A DNA stretch of 64,000 bases. It comes from Actinomadura madurae. GTDB taxonomy: Bacteria; Actinomycetota; Actinomycetes; Streptosporangiales; Streptosporangiaceae. A program made the translations under genes and the position numbers. The stretch's first letter is position 1; the number at the start of each line of letters is the position of its first letter. The notes beneath the pieces were generated by a model. That model saw nothing but the letters and a program-made list of their open reading frames with translations, had not been told where the DNA came from and did not search any database. This document shows positions 23,189 to 30,799 of the stretch, in pieces. The stretch is from the NCBI RefSeq assembly GCF_900115095.1, contig NZ_FOVH01000002.1, positions 372,001 through 436,000 on the forward strand. Direction: 5' to 3'.

Positions 23189-24742
23189 TCAGTGATGTGC
23201 CGCCCGGGACACGAGCGCCTCCGCCGCCGGCAGCGCGGCCTCCCGGTCGGAGGCGACGAGACCGATCCTCGTGCGCCGGTCAAGCAGGTCGTCCGCGTCG
23301 AGGGCGCCCTCGTGCAGGACGGCCCACGCGAGCTCCGCCCCCGTCACCGGCAGTCCCGGCACGACCGGCTCCGGGAGCGCCGGGTCCTCCGCGGCGAGCG
23401 CGGTCAGCAGCGGCGCCTCGGTCCCGTACCGCTGGACCAGGCGGGCCGGCGCGTCCAGCGCGTCCAGCCGGGCGCGGGGGGCGGCGCCGACGAGGGGGAG
23501 GCGCGCGGTCCGGCTCGGCCCGGCGGGCAGCCCGCGGGCGCGCACGACCGCGTCGACGGCGTCCTGCGCCATGCGCCGGTAGGTGGTCAGCTTGCCCCCG
23601 ACGATCGTGACGACGCCGTCCGGTGAGGTCAGGACCGCGTGCCGGCGGGAGATGTCGGCGGTGTCGCCGCCGTCCCCCTTGTCCAGGAGGGGGCGCAGGC
23701 CGGCGAACGCGCCGATCACGTCGGAGCGGCGCACCGGGACGTCCACCGCCGAGTCCAGGACGTCCAGCAGGAAGCCGATCTCGGCCTCCGTCGGCTCCGG
23801 GACGTCCGGGATGGGCCCGTCCGCGGGCTCGTCGGTGAGGCCCACGTAGACGCGGCCGTCGCCCTGCGGGATCACCAGCAGGTACCGGCTGCTCGCGCCG
23901 GGGACCGGGACGTGCATCGCGGCGGTGAGCCCGCGCAGCGTCTCGGCCCGGATCACCAGGTGGGTGCCGCGCGACGGGCGCAGCCGCACCCCGTCCACCA
24001 GGCCGCCCGCCCACACGCCCGCCGCGTTCACCACCGAGCGGGCCCGCACCGCGAACTCCCGGCCGGTCAGCTCGTCCCGGACGAGCGCGCCGTCGCCGGC
24101 CAGCCCGATCGCGCGGCACCGGGTCAGCACCCGGGCGCCGTGCCCGGCGGCGGTCCGCGCGATCGCCGTGACGAGCCGGGCGTCGTCGGCGAGCTGCCCG
24201 TCCCACGACAGCAGCCCGCCGCGCAGCCCGTGGGGGCGCAGCGCGGGCGCGAGCCGGAGCGTCTCGACCGCCGACAGCCGGCGCGGGCCCGGCAGCACCG
24301 AGCGCGGGGTGCGGGCGGCGAACCGCAGCAGGTCCCCGGCCCGCATCCCGCCGCCCGCGAGCAGCGCCTGGGAGCGCGGCACGAGCGGGGTCAGCGGCAG
24401 CACGAACGGCAGCGCGCGCACCAGGTGCGGGGCTGTGTGCCGCATCAGCGCGCCGCGCTCGACGGCGCTCTCGTGCGCGACGTCCACCTGCCCCTGCGCG
24501 AGGTACCGCAGGCCGCCGTGGATCAGCTTGGAGCTCCACCGGGACGTGCCGAACGCCAGGTCGCGGGCGTCGATCGCGGCGACCGACAGCCCCCGCGAGG
24601 CGGCGTCCAGCGCGGCGCCCGCCCCCGTCGCGCCGAGGCCGACGACCAGCACGTCCACCACCTCGCCGGGGAGGGCGGCGAGGTCGCGCTCCCGGCGCGC
24701 CGCGTTGAGCGAGGTCCGCGGGTCGGGTCCGGTGGTGTTCAT
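23189..24742 (-). CDS. glpD: Glycerol-3-phosphate dehydrogenase (FAD)
   Basis: A 517-residue flavoprotein. The Rossmann FAD loop VLVVGLGATGAGAALDAASR is at about residues 31-50, followed by DLAFGTSRWSSKLIHGGLRYL, the family's substrate/FAD motif. The C-terminal DAO_C-like domain includes the ISRRHAVLTSPDGVVTIVGGKLTTY segment. It oxidises glycerol-3-phosphate to dihydroxyacetone phosphate at the membrane, passing electrons to quinone. Its ATG overlaps the stop of the TetR gene by 4 bp, so it is controlled with it. The divergent neighbour is an alkyl-DHAP-synthase-like oxidase, which uses a DHAP derivative. Confidence 0.92.
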   Translation of the reverse strand: MNTTGPDPRTSLNAARRERDLAALPGEVVDVLVVGLGATGAGAALDAASRGLSVAAIDARDLAFGTSRWSSKLIHGGLRYLAQGQVDVAHESAVERGALMRHTAPHLVRALPFVLPLTPLVPRSQALLAGGGMRAGDLLRFAARTPRSVLPGPRRLSAVETLRLAPALRPHGLRGGLLSWDGQLADDARLVTAIARTAAGHGARVLTRCRAIGLAGDGALVRDELTGREFAVRARSVVNAAGVWAGGLVDGVRLRPSRGTHLVIRAETLRGLTAAMHVPVPGASSRYLLVIPQGDGRVYVGLTDEPADGPIPDVPEPTEAEIGFLLDVLDSAVDVPVRRSDVIGAFAGLRPLLDKGDGGDTADISRRHAVLTSPDGVVTIVGGKLTTYRRMAQDAVDAVVRARGLPAGPSRTARLPLVGAAPRARLDALDAPARLVQRYGTEAPLLTALAAEDPALPEPVVPGLPVTGAELAWAVLHEGALDADDLLDRRTRIGLVASDREAALPAAEALVSRAAHH

Positions 24743-25347
24743 GGCGCGAGCGTCCTCTCCAGGATGTGGCGCAGTTCGGCGTCGAGCGCGTCGGCGTCCA
24801 GGGCGGGGTCGTCCGCGTCGATCATGATCGGCGCGGACAGCGCGAAGGACTGGACGACGAGCAGCAGCGCGCGGGCCTGCCGGCCGGGGTGGCCGGGACG
24901 GATCGTCCCGTCCCGGTGGCCGGCGGCGATGGCCTCCTCGAACCACGCCAGGAAGGCCTGCTGGCTGGCGCCGCGGCGGTCCAGCAGGTAGGGCAGCAGC
25001 AGCTCCGGGTCCACCTCGATGATCTTGCGGAGCAGCGGGTGCTCCCGGAGCGTCCGGACGCCGGTGACCAGGCCGTCCACCATCCTCGGCCGGACCGGGC
25101 GGCCGTCGTCGGGCGGCTGCAGTGCCGCGCCGATGCCGGTCCACTCGCGGGTCATGAGGTCGGCGACGATCGTGCGGACGTCCGGCCACCGGCGGTACAG
25201 GGTCATCCGGGACACCCCGGCCCGGCGCGCGATGTCGGTCAGCGTCGTGCGGCGCATCCCGACGGCCAGCACGCAGTCGCGCGCCGCGTCGAGCACGGCG
25301 TCGTCGTCGGTCCGCCCGCCGTTCCTGTTGTGACGATTCGACGTCAT
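24739..25347 (-). CDS. TetR-family regulator of the glycerolipid module
   Basis: A 202-residue TetR protein. The HTH region is AVLDAARDCVLAVGMRRTTL followed by DIARRAGVSRMTLYRRWPDV. The ligand domain is undistinguished. It is the first gene of an operon with glpD (4-bp overlap) and is transcribed away from the FAD oxidase gene, with only 34 bp between the two starts. It almost certainly controls both. Confidence 0.92.
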   Translation of the reverse strand: MTSNRHNRNGGRTDDDAVLDAARDCVLAVGMRRTTLTDIARRAGVSRMTLYRRWPDVRTIVADLMTREWTGIGAALQPPDDGRPVRPRMVDGLVTGVRTLREHPLLRKIIEVDPELLLPYLLDRRGASQQAFLAWFEEAIAAGHRDGTIRPGHPGRQARALLLVVQSFALSAPIMIDADDPALDADALDAELRHILERTLAP

Positions 25348-25367
25348 GTGTCACAGTGTAAGCACAC
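25348..25367. promoter_or_regulatory. Possible TetR operator in the divergent glpD/oxidase gap
   Basis: The whole gap between the two divergent starts is 34 bp and is AT-richer than its surroundings. It contains GTGTCACAGTGTAAGCACAC, with outer GTGT/ACAC symmetry around a CACAGTGTAA core. Because the gap is so short, both promoters and any repressor site must overlap here. The symmetry is imperfect, so the call is tentative. Confidence 0.4.
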
Positions 25368-25381
25368 GGACGGGAGGCCCG

Positions 25382-27013
25382 GTGACCGGAGACAGGGTGC
25401 AGGCGCGGGACATGCTGTGGAGCGGCTGGGGCGACCCCTCCAGGGCGGCGCCGCTGCCCGAGCCGATGGTCGGGCTGCTGCGCGACCTGCTCGGCGTGCG
25501 GCCCGCCGAGGCGCCGCCGGTCGCGCTGGCGGACGTCGCGGTCGCCGAGCCCCGGCTGTCCGGGGACGACCTGACCGCGCTCGCCGGCATCGTCGGGGAC
25601 GGCGGCGTCCGGGCCGACGCCGAGACGCGCGTCCGGCACACGCGCGGCAAGTCGACGCCCGACCTGCTGCGCATCCGCGCCGGGGACACCTCCGACACCC
25701 CGGACGCGATCGTGCTGCCGGGCTCCCACGAGGAGGTCCTCGCCGTGCTGAAGGCGTGCGCCGAGCGCCGTGTCGCGGTCGTCCCCTTCGGCGGCGGCAC
25801 CTCGGTCGTCGGCGGCCTCGCGCCCCGGCTCACCGGACGCGGCGCGCGCGCCTTCATCGCCCTCGACCTGCGGCGCATGGACCGGCTGGTCTCGCTCGAC
25901 GAGGTCTCGCGCACGGCCGTGCTCCAGCCGGGGCTGCGCGGCCCGGCCGCGGAGGCGCTGCTCAACGAGCGCGGCTACACCCTCGGCCACTTCCCGCAGT
26001 CGTACGAGTGGGCGACGGTCGGCGGCTTCGCGGCGGCCCGGTCGAGCGGGCAGGCGTCCGCCGGATACGGCCGGTTCGACGACATGGTGGCCGGCCTCAC
26101 CGTCGCCACCCCCGAGGGGTCCCTGGACCTCGGCCGGGCGCCCAGGTCGGCCGCCGGGCCGGATCTGCGGCAGCTCGTCCTCGGCTCCGAGGGCGCCCTC
26201 GGAGTGATCACCTCCGTGCGGGTCAGGGTCCATCCGGTCCCGGAGGCCCGGGAGTACGAGGGCTGGCGGTTCGCCTCGTTCGCCGAGGGCGCCGCCGCGC
26301 TCCGGCGGCTCGCGCAGGACGGCCCGGTGCCCGCCGTGCTCCGGCTGTCCGACGAGGCCGAGACGATGGTCGGGCTGGCCGACCCGGCGGCGATCGGCGG
26401 CGGGTCGTCGGCCGCCGGGTGCCTGGCCGTGCTCGGGTTCGAGGGCACCCCGGCGCAGGTCGCCGCGCGCGGGTCGGCGGCCGCCGACGCCCTCCGCGAC
26501 GCGGGCGGCGAACCCCTCGGCACCGGGCCGGGGGAGAAGTGGCGGCACGGCCGCTTCGACGCCCCCTACCTGCGCGACTCCCTCCTCGACGTGGGCGCGT
26601 TCGTCGAGACGCTGGAGACCGCGGCGTTCTGGTCGGACGTCCCCGCGCTGTACGAGGCGGTCCGCAACGCCCTGATCGGGACGCTGTCCGGGGCGGGTAC
26701 GCCACCGCTCGTGATGTGCCATATCTCGCACGTGTACCCGTCCGGGGCGTCCCTCTACTTCACCGTCGTGTCCGCGCAGGGCAAGGATCCCGTCGAGCAC
26801 TGGGACCGGGCCAAGCGCGCGGCCAACGACGCGATCGCCGGGGCGGGCGGGACGATCAGCCACCACCACGGGGTGGGCACCGACCACCGCGACTGGTACG
26901 CCCGGGAGATCGGGCCGCTGGGCGCCGCGGTGCTCCGCGCCGTCAAGGACCGGGTCGATCCGGCCGGGATCCTCAACCCGGGCGTCCTCGTCCCGCCGGC
27001 CCCGGAGGAGTAG
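25382..27013 (+). CDS. Alkyldihydroxyacetonephosphate synthase-like FAD oxidase
   Basis: A 543-residue VAO/PCMH-type flavoprotein. The FAD-binding domain shows VVPFGGGTSVVGGLAP, the PP-loop, and LGHFPQSYEWATVGGFAAAR, RSSGQASAGYG and LVLGSEGALGVIT. The C-terminal active-site region GGTISHHHGVGTDHRDWY has the H-H-G-(I/V)-G signature of alkyl-DHAP synthases. Those enzymes swap the acyl group of acyl-DHAP for a fatty alcohol, the first step to ether lipids; some bacterial relatives do other oxidations. GTG 25382 follows GGGAGG. It pairs with a lipid kinase gene downstream and with glpD across the promoter. Confidence 0.88.
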   Translation: MTGDRVQARDMLWSGWGDPSRAAPLPEPMVGLLRDLLGVRPAEAPPVALADVAVAEPRLSGDDLTALAGIVGDGGVRADAETRVRHTRGKSTPDLLRIRAGDTSDTPDAIVLPGSHEEVLAVLKACAERRVAVVPFGGGTSVVGGLAPRLTGRGARAFIALDLRRMDRLVSLDEVSRTAVLQPGLRGPAAEALLNERGYTLGHFPQSYEWATVGGFAAARSSGQASAGYGRFDDMVAGLTVATPEGSLDLGRAPRSAAGPDLRQLVLGSEGALGVITSVRVRVHPVPEAREYEGWRFASFAEGAAALRRLAQDGPVPAVLRLSDEAETMVGLADPAAIGGGSSAAGCLAVLGFEGTPAQVAARGSAAADALRDAGGEPLGTGPGEKWRHGRFDAPYLRDSLLDVGAFVETLETAAFWSDVPALYEAVRNALIGTLSGAGTPPLVMCHISHVYPSGASLYFTVVSAQGKDPVEHWDRAKRAANDAIAGAGGTISHHHGVGTDHRDWYAREIGPLGAAVLRAVKDRVDPAGILNPGVLVPPAPEE

Positions 27014-27018
27014 CCGCC

Positions 27019-27912
27019 ATGCGCGCCTTCACGGCGATCGTCAACCCGGCGGCGGGCGGCTCCGCGGCCGCCTCCCGCGTGATCCCGCTGGGCCGGCTGC
27101 TGCGCGCCGCGGGCGCCGAGGTCGACGTCGAGTACAGCCGCGGCATGGAGCACGCCGCGTCCGCCGCGCGGGCCGCGGCGGAGGCCGGGCGGGTGGTCCT
27201 CGGCGTCGGCGGGGACGGCATGGTCGGCTGCGTCGGCGGGGCCCTGGCCGAGATGGACGCGGGCGCGGACGCCCTGTTCGGCATCGTGCCCGCCGGCCGG
27301 GGCAACGACTTCGCCCGTCAGCTCGGCGTCCCGTCCGGCCCGGACGAGCTCGCGCGGCTGCTGCTGGAGGGCGAGCCGCGGGCCGTGGACGCCATCGACG
27401 CCAACGGGACGGCCGTCCTCGGCAGCGTCTACGCGGGCGTGGACGCCGTGGCCAACGACAACGCCAACCGGACGCGCCTGCTGCGCGGGTCCGCCGCCTA
27501 CTACGTGGGGGCGCTGCGCGCGATCGTCTCGTGGCGGCACGCCGACTACCTGATCACCGTGGACGGCGAGGAGCACCGCCGCGAGGGCTACACCGTCGTC
27601 GCCGCCAACTCCGGCTACTACGGCTTCGGCCGGCACATCGCCCCCGACGCCCGCGTCGACGACGGGCTGCTCGACGTGGTGCTCATCCGGAAGGCGCCGA
27701 AGACCCTGTTCTTCTCCGTCATGCGCGAGCTGGAGAGCGGCGCGCACGTCCGGCGGCCCGAGGTGGAGGTCATGCGCGGCCGGGAGGTCCGGATCGAGCT
27801 GGCCGGCCCCGCCGGCCGGACGCTCCCGTACGGCGCGGACGGGGAGCTGCCGGGCGTGCTGCCGGTCACGGCGCGGGTCCTCCCGGGGGCCCTGCGGGTC
27901 CTGGCCCCCTGA
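27019..27912 (+). CDS. Diacylglycerol kinase-like lipid kinase
   Basis: A 297-residue DAGK catalytic-domain protein of the DgkB/YegS type. The nucleotide-binding part starts FTAIVNPAAGGSAA and includes GVGGDGMVGCVGGALAEMDA (the GGDG motif) and the typical GIVPAGRGNDFARQLG. It should phosphorylate diacylglycerol or a similar lipid with ATP. It follows the oxidase by 5 bp with GGAGGAG in the junction, so the two are co-translated. With glpD and the alkyl-DHAP synthase it forms a glycerolipid module; ether-lipid synthesis is the attractive reading. Confidence 0.9.
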   Translation: MRAFTAIVNPAAGGSAAASRVIPLGRLLRAAGAEVDVEYSRGMEHAASAARAAAEAGRVVLGVGGDGMVGCVGGALAEMDAGADALFGIVPAGRGNDFARQLGVPSGPDELARLLLEGEPRAVDAIDANGTAVLGSVYAGVDAVANDNANRTRLLRGSAAYYVGALRAIVSWRHADYLITVDGEEHRREGYTVVAANSGYYGFGRHIAPDARVDDGLLDVVLIRKAPKTLFFSVMRELESGAHVRRPEVEVMRGREVRIELAGPAGRTLPYGADGELPGVLPVTARVLPGALRVLAP

Positions 27913-28023
27913 TCCCCGGATCCCGCCGAGGTTTTGGTCCCGCGTTTGGGCCGGTTTACGCCCCCATTACGGCCACCCGGATAGCGTCGTTTACGTCCCG
28001 CTTTCGGGACCAAGGGGCCGTCT
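27913..28023. other. Non-coding gap after the lipid kinase
   Basis: I see no clear gene here. GGTCCCGCGTTTGGGCC and CCCGCTTTCGGGACC can pair loosely and may form a terminator for the kinase transcript. The sequence lies upstream of a possible 42-aa peptide gene. Confidence 0.35.
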
Positions 28024-28152
28024 GTGGAGTCATCATGGGAAGGCGACCACGAGCTCGCCGTTCTGGGGGGACTCATGATGACCGCGGGCGCCCGGATCGT
28101 GGTGGCGCCGGCGTCTCTGGGGGTGGCGCCGGTGGCCACCACGTGTAGCTGA
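28024..28152 (+). CDS. Possible 42-aa peptide gene
   Basis: A GTG-initiated frame of 42 residues with AAGGGG upstream. It opens with an acidic MESSWEGDHELAVLGGLMMT and ends with ASLGVAPVATTCS. The acidic helix-like front, a Gly-Gly and a small Ser/Thr/Cys-rich end recall a peptide precursor, but no modification enzyme is adjacent. A second frame overlaps it on the same strand (28035-28148) but is arginine/glycine noise. It may be a genuine small protein or chance. Confidence 0.35.
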   Translation: MESSWEGDHELAVLGGLMMTAGARIVVAPASLGVAPVATTCS

Positions 28153-28314
28153 ATCCCGCTCCATCACCCGGTATCGGGCCGTGCGCCGCGCGGCCCGATC
28201 GTCCTGTCCGCCGGCCTTCCGCCCGCTTTCCGCCCGCCGCCGTGTTCGCTTGACGTCGCGGGCGCCTCCGTACAGGCTGTGCGCATCCCCTCACCCCCTG
28301 GCCGGAGGCGTTCT

Positions 28315-29829
28315 GTGTGTGCCGAGGTTTCCCCCGAACCCGACAACTCGCGGACCTCGGAGGCGGGCGCCGGATGGGTCTGCCAGAAGCCCGGCACCTT
28401 CAACGACCTGCTGCCCGAGCGCGTCCCCGACTTCTCCTGGCGCCGGCCGTCGGTGCTGTGGCGGTCCCGCAACGACGTGGTCGCGCGCCTGTTCGGCGAC
28501 CCGTCGAACACGATCCGCCGCCGCTGCGTGGCCGCGCTGCGCGAGCGGGGCACGCCGGCCGCCTTCACCGTCCACCGCTCGGCGCCGGAGTTCTCGTTCG
28601 CGCTGCTCGGCGACACCGGCGAGGGCGACCGGTCGCAGTACGCGGTGGTGCCGCCGCTGCTGCACGCCGCCGCCGGCACCGACTTCATGATCATCGCCAG
28701 TGATGTGATCTACCCCGCCGGGGACGCGGGGGAGTACCCGGAGAAGCTCTTCCGCCCCTACAAGGACTACCCGGCCCCCATCTTCGCCGTGCCCGGCAAC
28801 CACGACTGGTACGACGGCCTGCGCGGCTTCCTGCACGTCTTCTGCGACCTGGACGCGGACTGCTCGCCCCCGCCCTGGCGCGGTCCCCTCTCGTTCATCC
28901 CGCGCCTGCTGTGGCGGCACTCCGGGGCGGTCGACCCCGACGCGCTGGCCGAGGCCCGCCGGACGTACCGGGGCGCGCCGGGCCAGCAGGGCGTCCAGCC
29001 GGGACCGTACTGGGCGATCGACACGCCCTCGCTGCGCGTCGTCGGCATCGACACCGGGATCACCGGCGCCCTGGACCGCGAGCAGGCCCGCTGGCTGCGG
29101 GAGGTGTCCGGTGGGCCGAAACCCAAGCTGCTCGTGACCGGAAAACCGCTGTACGTGGACGACGAACGCCGTCCGGGGCGGATCGAGGGCGGCGGGACGG
29201 TCGACGAGATCGTCCGGGACCCGGCGCACAACTACGTGGCCGCGATCGGCGGGGACATCCACAACTACCAGCGCTACCCGGTGCGGACCGCCGACGGCCG
29301 GACGATCCAGTACATCGTCGCGGGCGGCGGCGGCGCCTTCATGCACGCGACCCACACGATCCCGCGCACGCGCGTGGTGGAGGAGAACGAGTTCCGCTGC
29401 TACCCGCTGCGCGGCGACTCCCTCTCGCGCTACAGCAAGCTGTACGGCCGGTGGCTGCGGCTCCCGAAGCTCTTCGATCTCACCCCCGAGGAGGCCACGG
29501 CCGCCGTCCGGCACCGGCTCGGCATCCGGCCCGGCCGCGGGTACAAGGGGCCCGACCCGTCCCGCCGCGCGCGCTTCGTCGCGGCCGTGCTCGGCGTTCC
29601 GCGCGACGGCCGCCGCCGTCCCCGGTTCCTGCGGCTGCCCATGCACAAGCTGCCGCAGCGGTTCCGCTCGGAACTGGCCGACTGGGACGCGCCGCCCTTC
29701 TTCAAGAGCTTCCTGCGCCTGGACGTCACCGAGTCGCATCTCCGCATCCGCTGCTACGCGGCGACCGGTTGCGGCGACCAGGAGACGGCGCCGCCGTGCG
29801 AGGACGAGGTGACGATCGCGCTGCGATAG
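28315..29829 (+). CDS. Calcineurin-like metallophosphoesterase
   Basis: A 504-residue cytosolic-looking protein with the metallophosphoesterase motifs in order: LLGDTGEGD (about residue 96), IIASDVIYPAG, VPGNHDWYDG and GGDIHNYQRY. These residues bind the two metal ions. No signal peptide or membrane segment is visible. A GTG at 28315 with GGAGG seven bases ahead is preferred; an in-frame GTG at 28279 would add 12 residues. The substrate is unknown. It seems to be a single transcript between the lipid module and the DUF4234 gene. Confidence 0.87.
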   Translation: MCAEVSPEPDNSRTSEAGAGWVCQKPGTFNDLLPERVPDFSWRRPSVLWRSRNDVVARLFGDPSNTIRRRCVAALRERGTPAAFTVHRSAPEFSFALLGDTGEGDRSQYAVVPPLLHAAAGTDFMIIASDVIYPAGDAGEYPEKLFRPYKDYPAPIFAVPGNHDWYDGLRGFLHVFCDLDADCSPPPWRGPLSFIPRLLWRHSGAVDPDALAEARRTYRGAPGQQGVQPGPYWAIDTPSLRVVGIDTGITGALDREQARWLREVSGGPKPKLLVTGKPLYVDDERRPGRIEGGGTVDEIVRDPAHNYVAAIGGDIHNYQRYPVRTADGRTIQYIVAGGGGAFMHATHTIPRTRVVEENEFRCYPLRGDSLSRYSKLYGRWLRLPKLFDLTPEEATAAVRHRLGIRPGRGYKGPDPSRRARFVAAVLGVPRDGRRRPRFLRLPMHKLPQRFRSELADWDAPPFFKSFLRLDVTESHLRIRCYAATGCGDQETAPPCEDEVTIALR

Positions 29830-29982
29830 CGGGTGGTTTGGAGGATCGGCCAGGAATGCCGGGAAAGTCGGTGATCTTGGCTCGCGACGTGCTCGAATAC
29901 CGTTACAGTCGTGGCTCACCACACGGGTGAACGGTAACGGACGGTCGGCCGGAAAACGACCGCGTCCTTCAGGAGCTTCTCA

Positions 29983-30495
29983 ATGAGTTACCCCCAGCAG
30001 GGTCAGGGCCAGCAGCACCCTCAGCAGCAACAGCAGGCCTACCAGGGCGGCTACGCGCCCGCCCCCGCGCAGCAGCAGGCGCCCACCGCCCGCGGCGCCG
30101 GCCAGAACATGAAGCGCCGCAACCCGATCGGCGCCTGGCTCGGCCTGCCGATCATCACCTTCGGCATCTACGGCCTCGTCTGGTTCTTCAAGGTCCACAA
30201 CGAGCTGCACGAGTACGACCGTCGCATCGACAACGCCGCCGTCAACGCGCTGCTGTCCCTGTTGTTCGGCAGCATCACCCTCGGCATCTGGCCCCTGATC
30301 ATGTGGGTCAAGCTCGCCGGGCGCATCGCCCAGGCCCAGCGCGCCGCCGGCCTCCAGCCCAGCTGCAGCGGCGGCATGGGCTTCCTGCTCGGCATCCTCG
30401 GCTTCGGCGTCCTGTACTACCAGCTCCAGCTCAACAAGGTCACCGACCGCTACGGCGACACCCCCGCGGGCCAGCAGGTCTCCCTGGTCGCGTAG
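29983..30495 (+). CDS. DUF4234 membrane protein
   Basis: A 170-residue protein. The first 35 residues are Gln/Pro-rich (QGQGQQHPQQQQQAYQGG), suggesting a flexible cytoplasmic tail. Residues about 43-155 form a DUF4234 domain with three hydrophobic segments: LGLPIITFGIYGLVWFFKVH, LLSLLFGSITLGIWPLIMWV and MGFLLGILGFGVLYYQLQLN. Proteins like this are common in actinomycetes and of unknown function. AGGAG precedes the ATG. It has its own promoter-like region upstream. Confidence 0.85.
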   Translation: MSYPQQGQGQQHPQQQQQAYQGGYAPAPAQQQAPTARGAGQNMKRRNPIGAWLGLPIITFGIYGLVWFFKVHNELHEYDRRIDNAAVNALLSLLFGSITLGIWPLIMWVKLAGRIAQAQRAAGLQPSCSGGMGFLLGILGFGVLYYQLQLNKVTDRYGDTPAGQQVSLVA

Positions 30496-30720
30496 TTTGT
30501 TTGCGTTCCTCTCCTCCTTCGGCCCTGGCGGGCCTCCATCGTCGAGAAACGCGCGCGATCGCTGGCATCGCTCCGGCTCGCCTTGCGGCTCGCTGCGCGA
30601 TCAGGTTCTCGCTTCGCTTGAACCTGCCTTCGGACGCGATCGCAGCGGCTGAGGTCGTCGGTGGTCGAGGTTCAGACGCTCTGAGCAGCGGGCCGCGGCC
30701 CTGGCCTGCTGAACCGGTTC
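30496..30720. repeat. Repeat-rich intergenic stretch
   Basis: No gene is visible. The sequence is built from short palindromes and near-repeats: CAGGTTC and GAACCTG as 7-bp arms (30602-30608, 30620-30626), two GCGATCGC palindromes, GGCCGCGGCC, and a chain of GCTCGCTGCG/GCTTCGCTTG-like units. Its texture differs from the flanking coding DNA and suggests a palindromic repeat element or a structured transcript end. Confidence 0.5.
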
Positions 30721-30723
30721 GTG

Positions 30724-30757
30724 GAAGGCCCCTTCGGTTACCCCCGGAGGGGCCTTC
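30724..30757 (+). terminator. Hairpin terminator
   Basis: GAAGGCCCCT (30724-30733) pairs perfectly with AGGGGCCTTC (30748-30757), a 10-bp stem with a 14-base loop, followed by TGCGTGCC. It would end the DUF4234 transcript 40 bp before the polymerase gene. Confidence 0.7.
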
Positions 30758-30799
30758 TGCGTGCCCGGTTCTGTCGGTGGTCGGCGGGACAATGGGTTC

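Noticed and set aside
23189..26887. A single 1,232-codon minus-strand frame covering glpD and beyond
   Set aside because: Only the part up to 24742 is glpD. The upstream extension runs antisense to the alkyl-DHAP-synthase-like gene and through tetR in the wrong frame, with no RBS.
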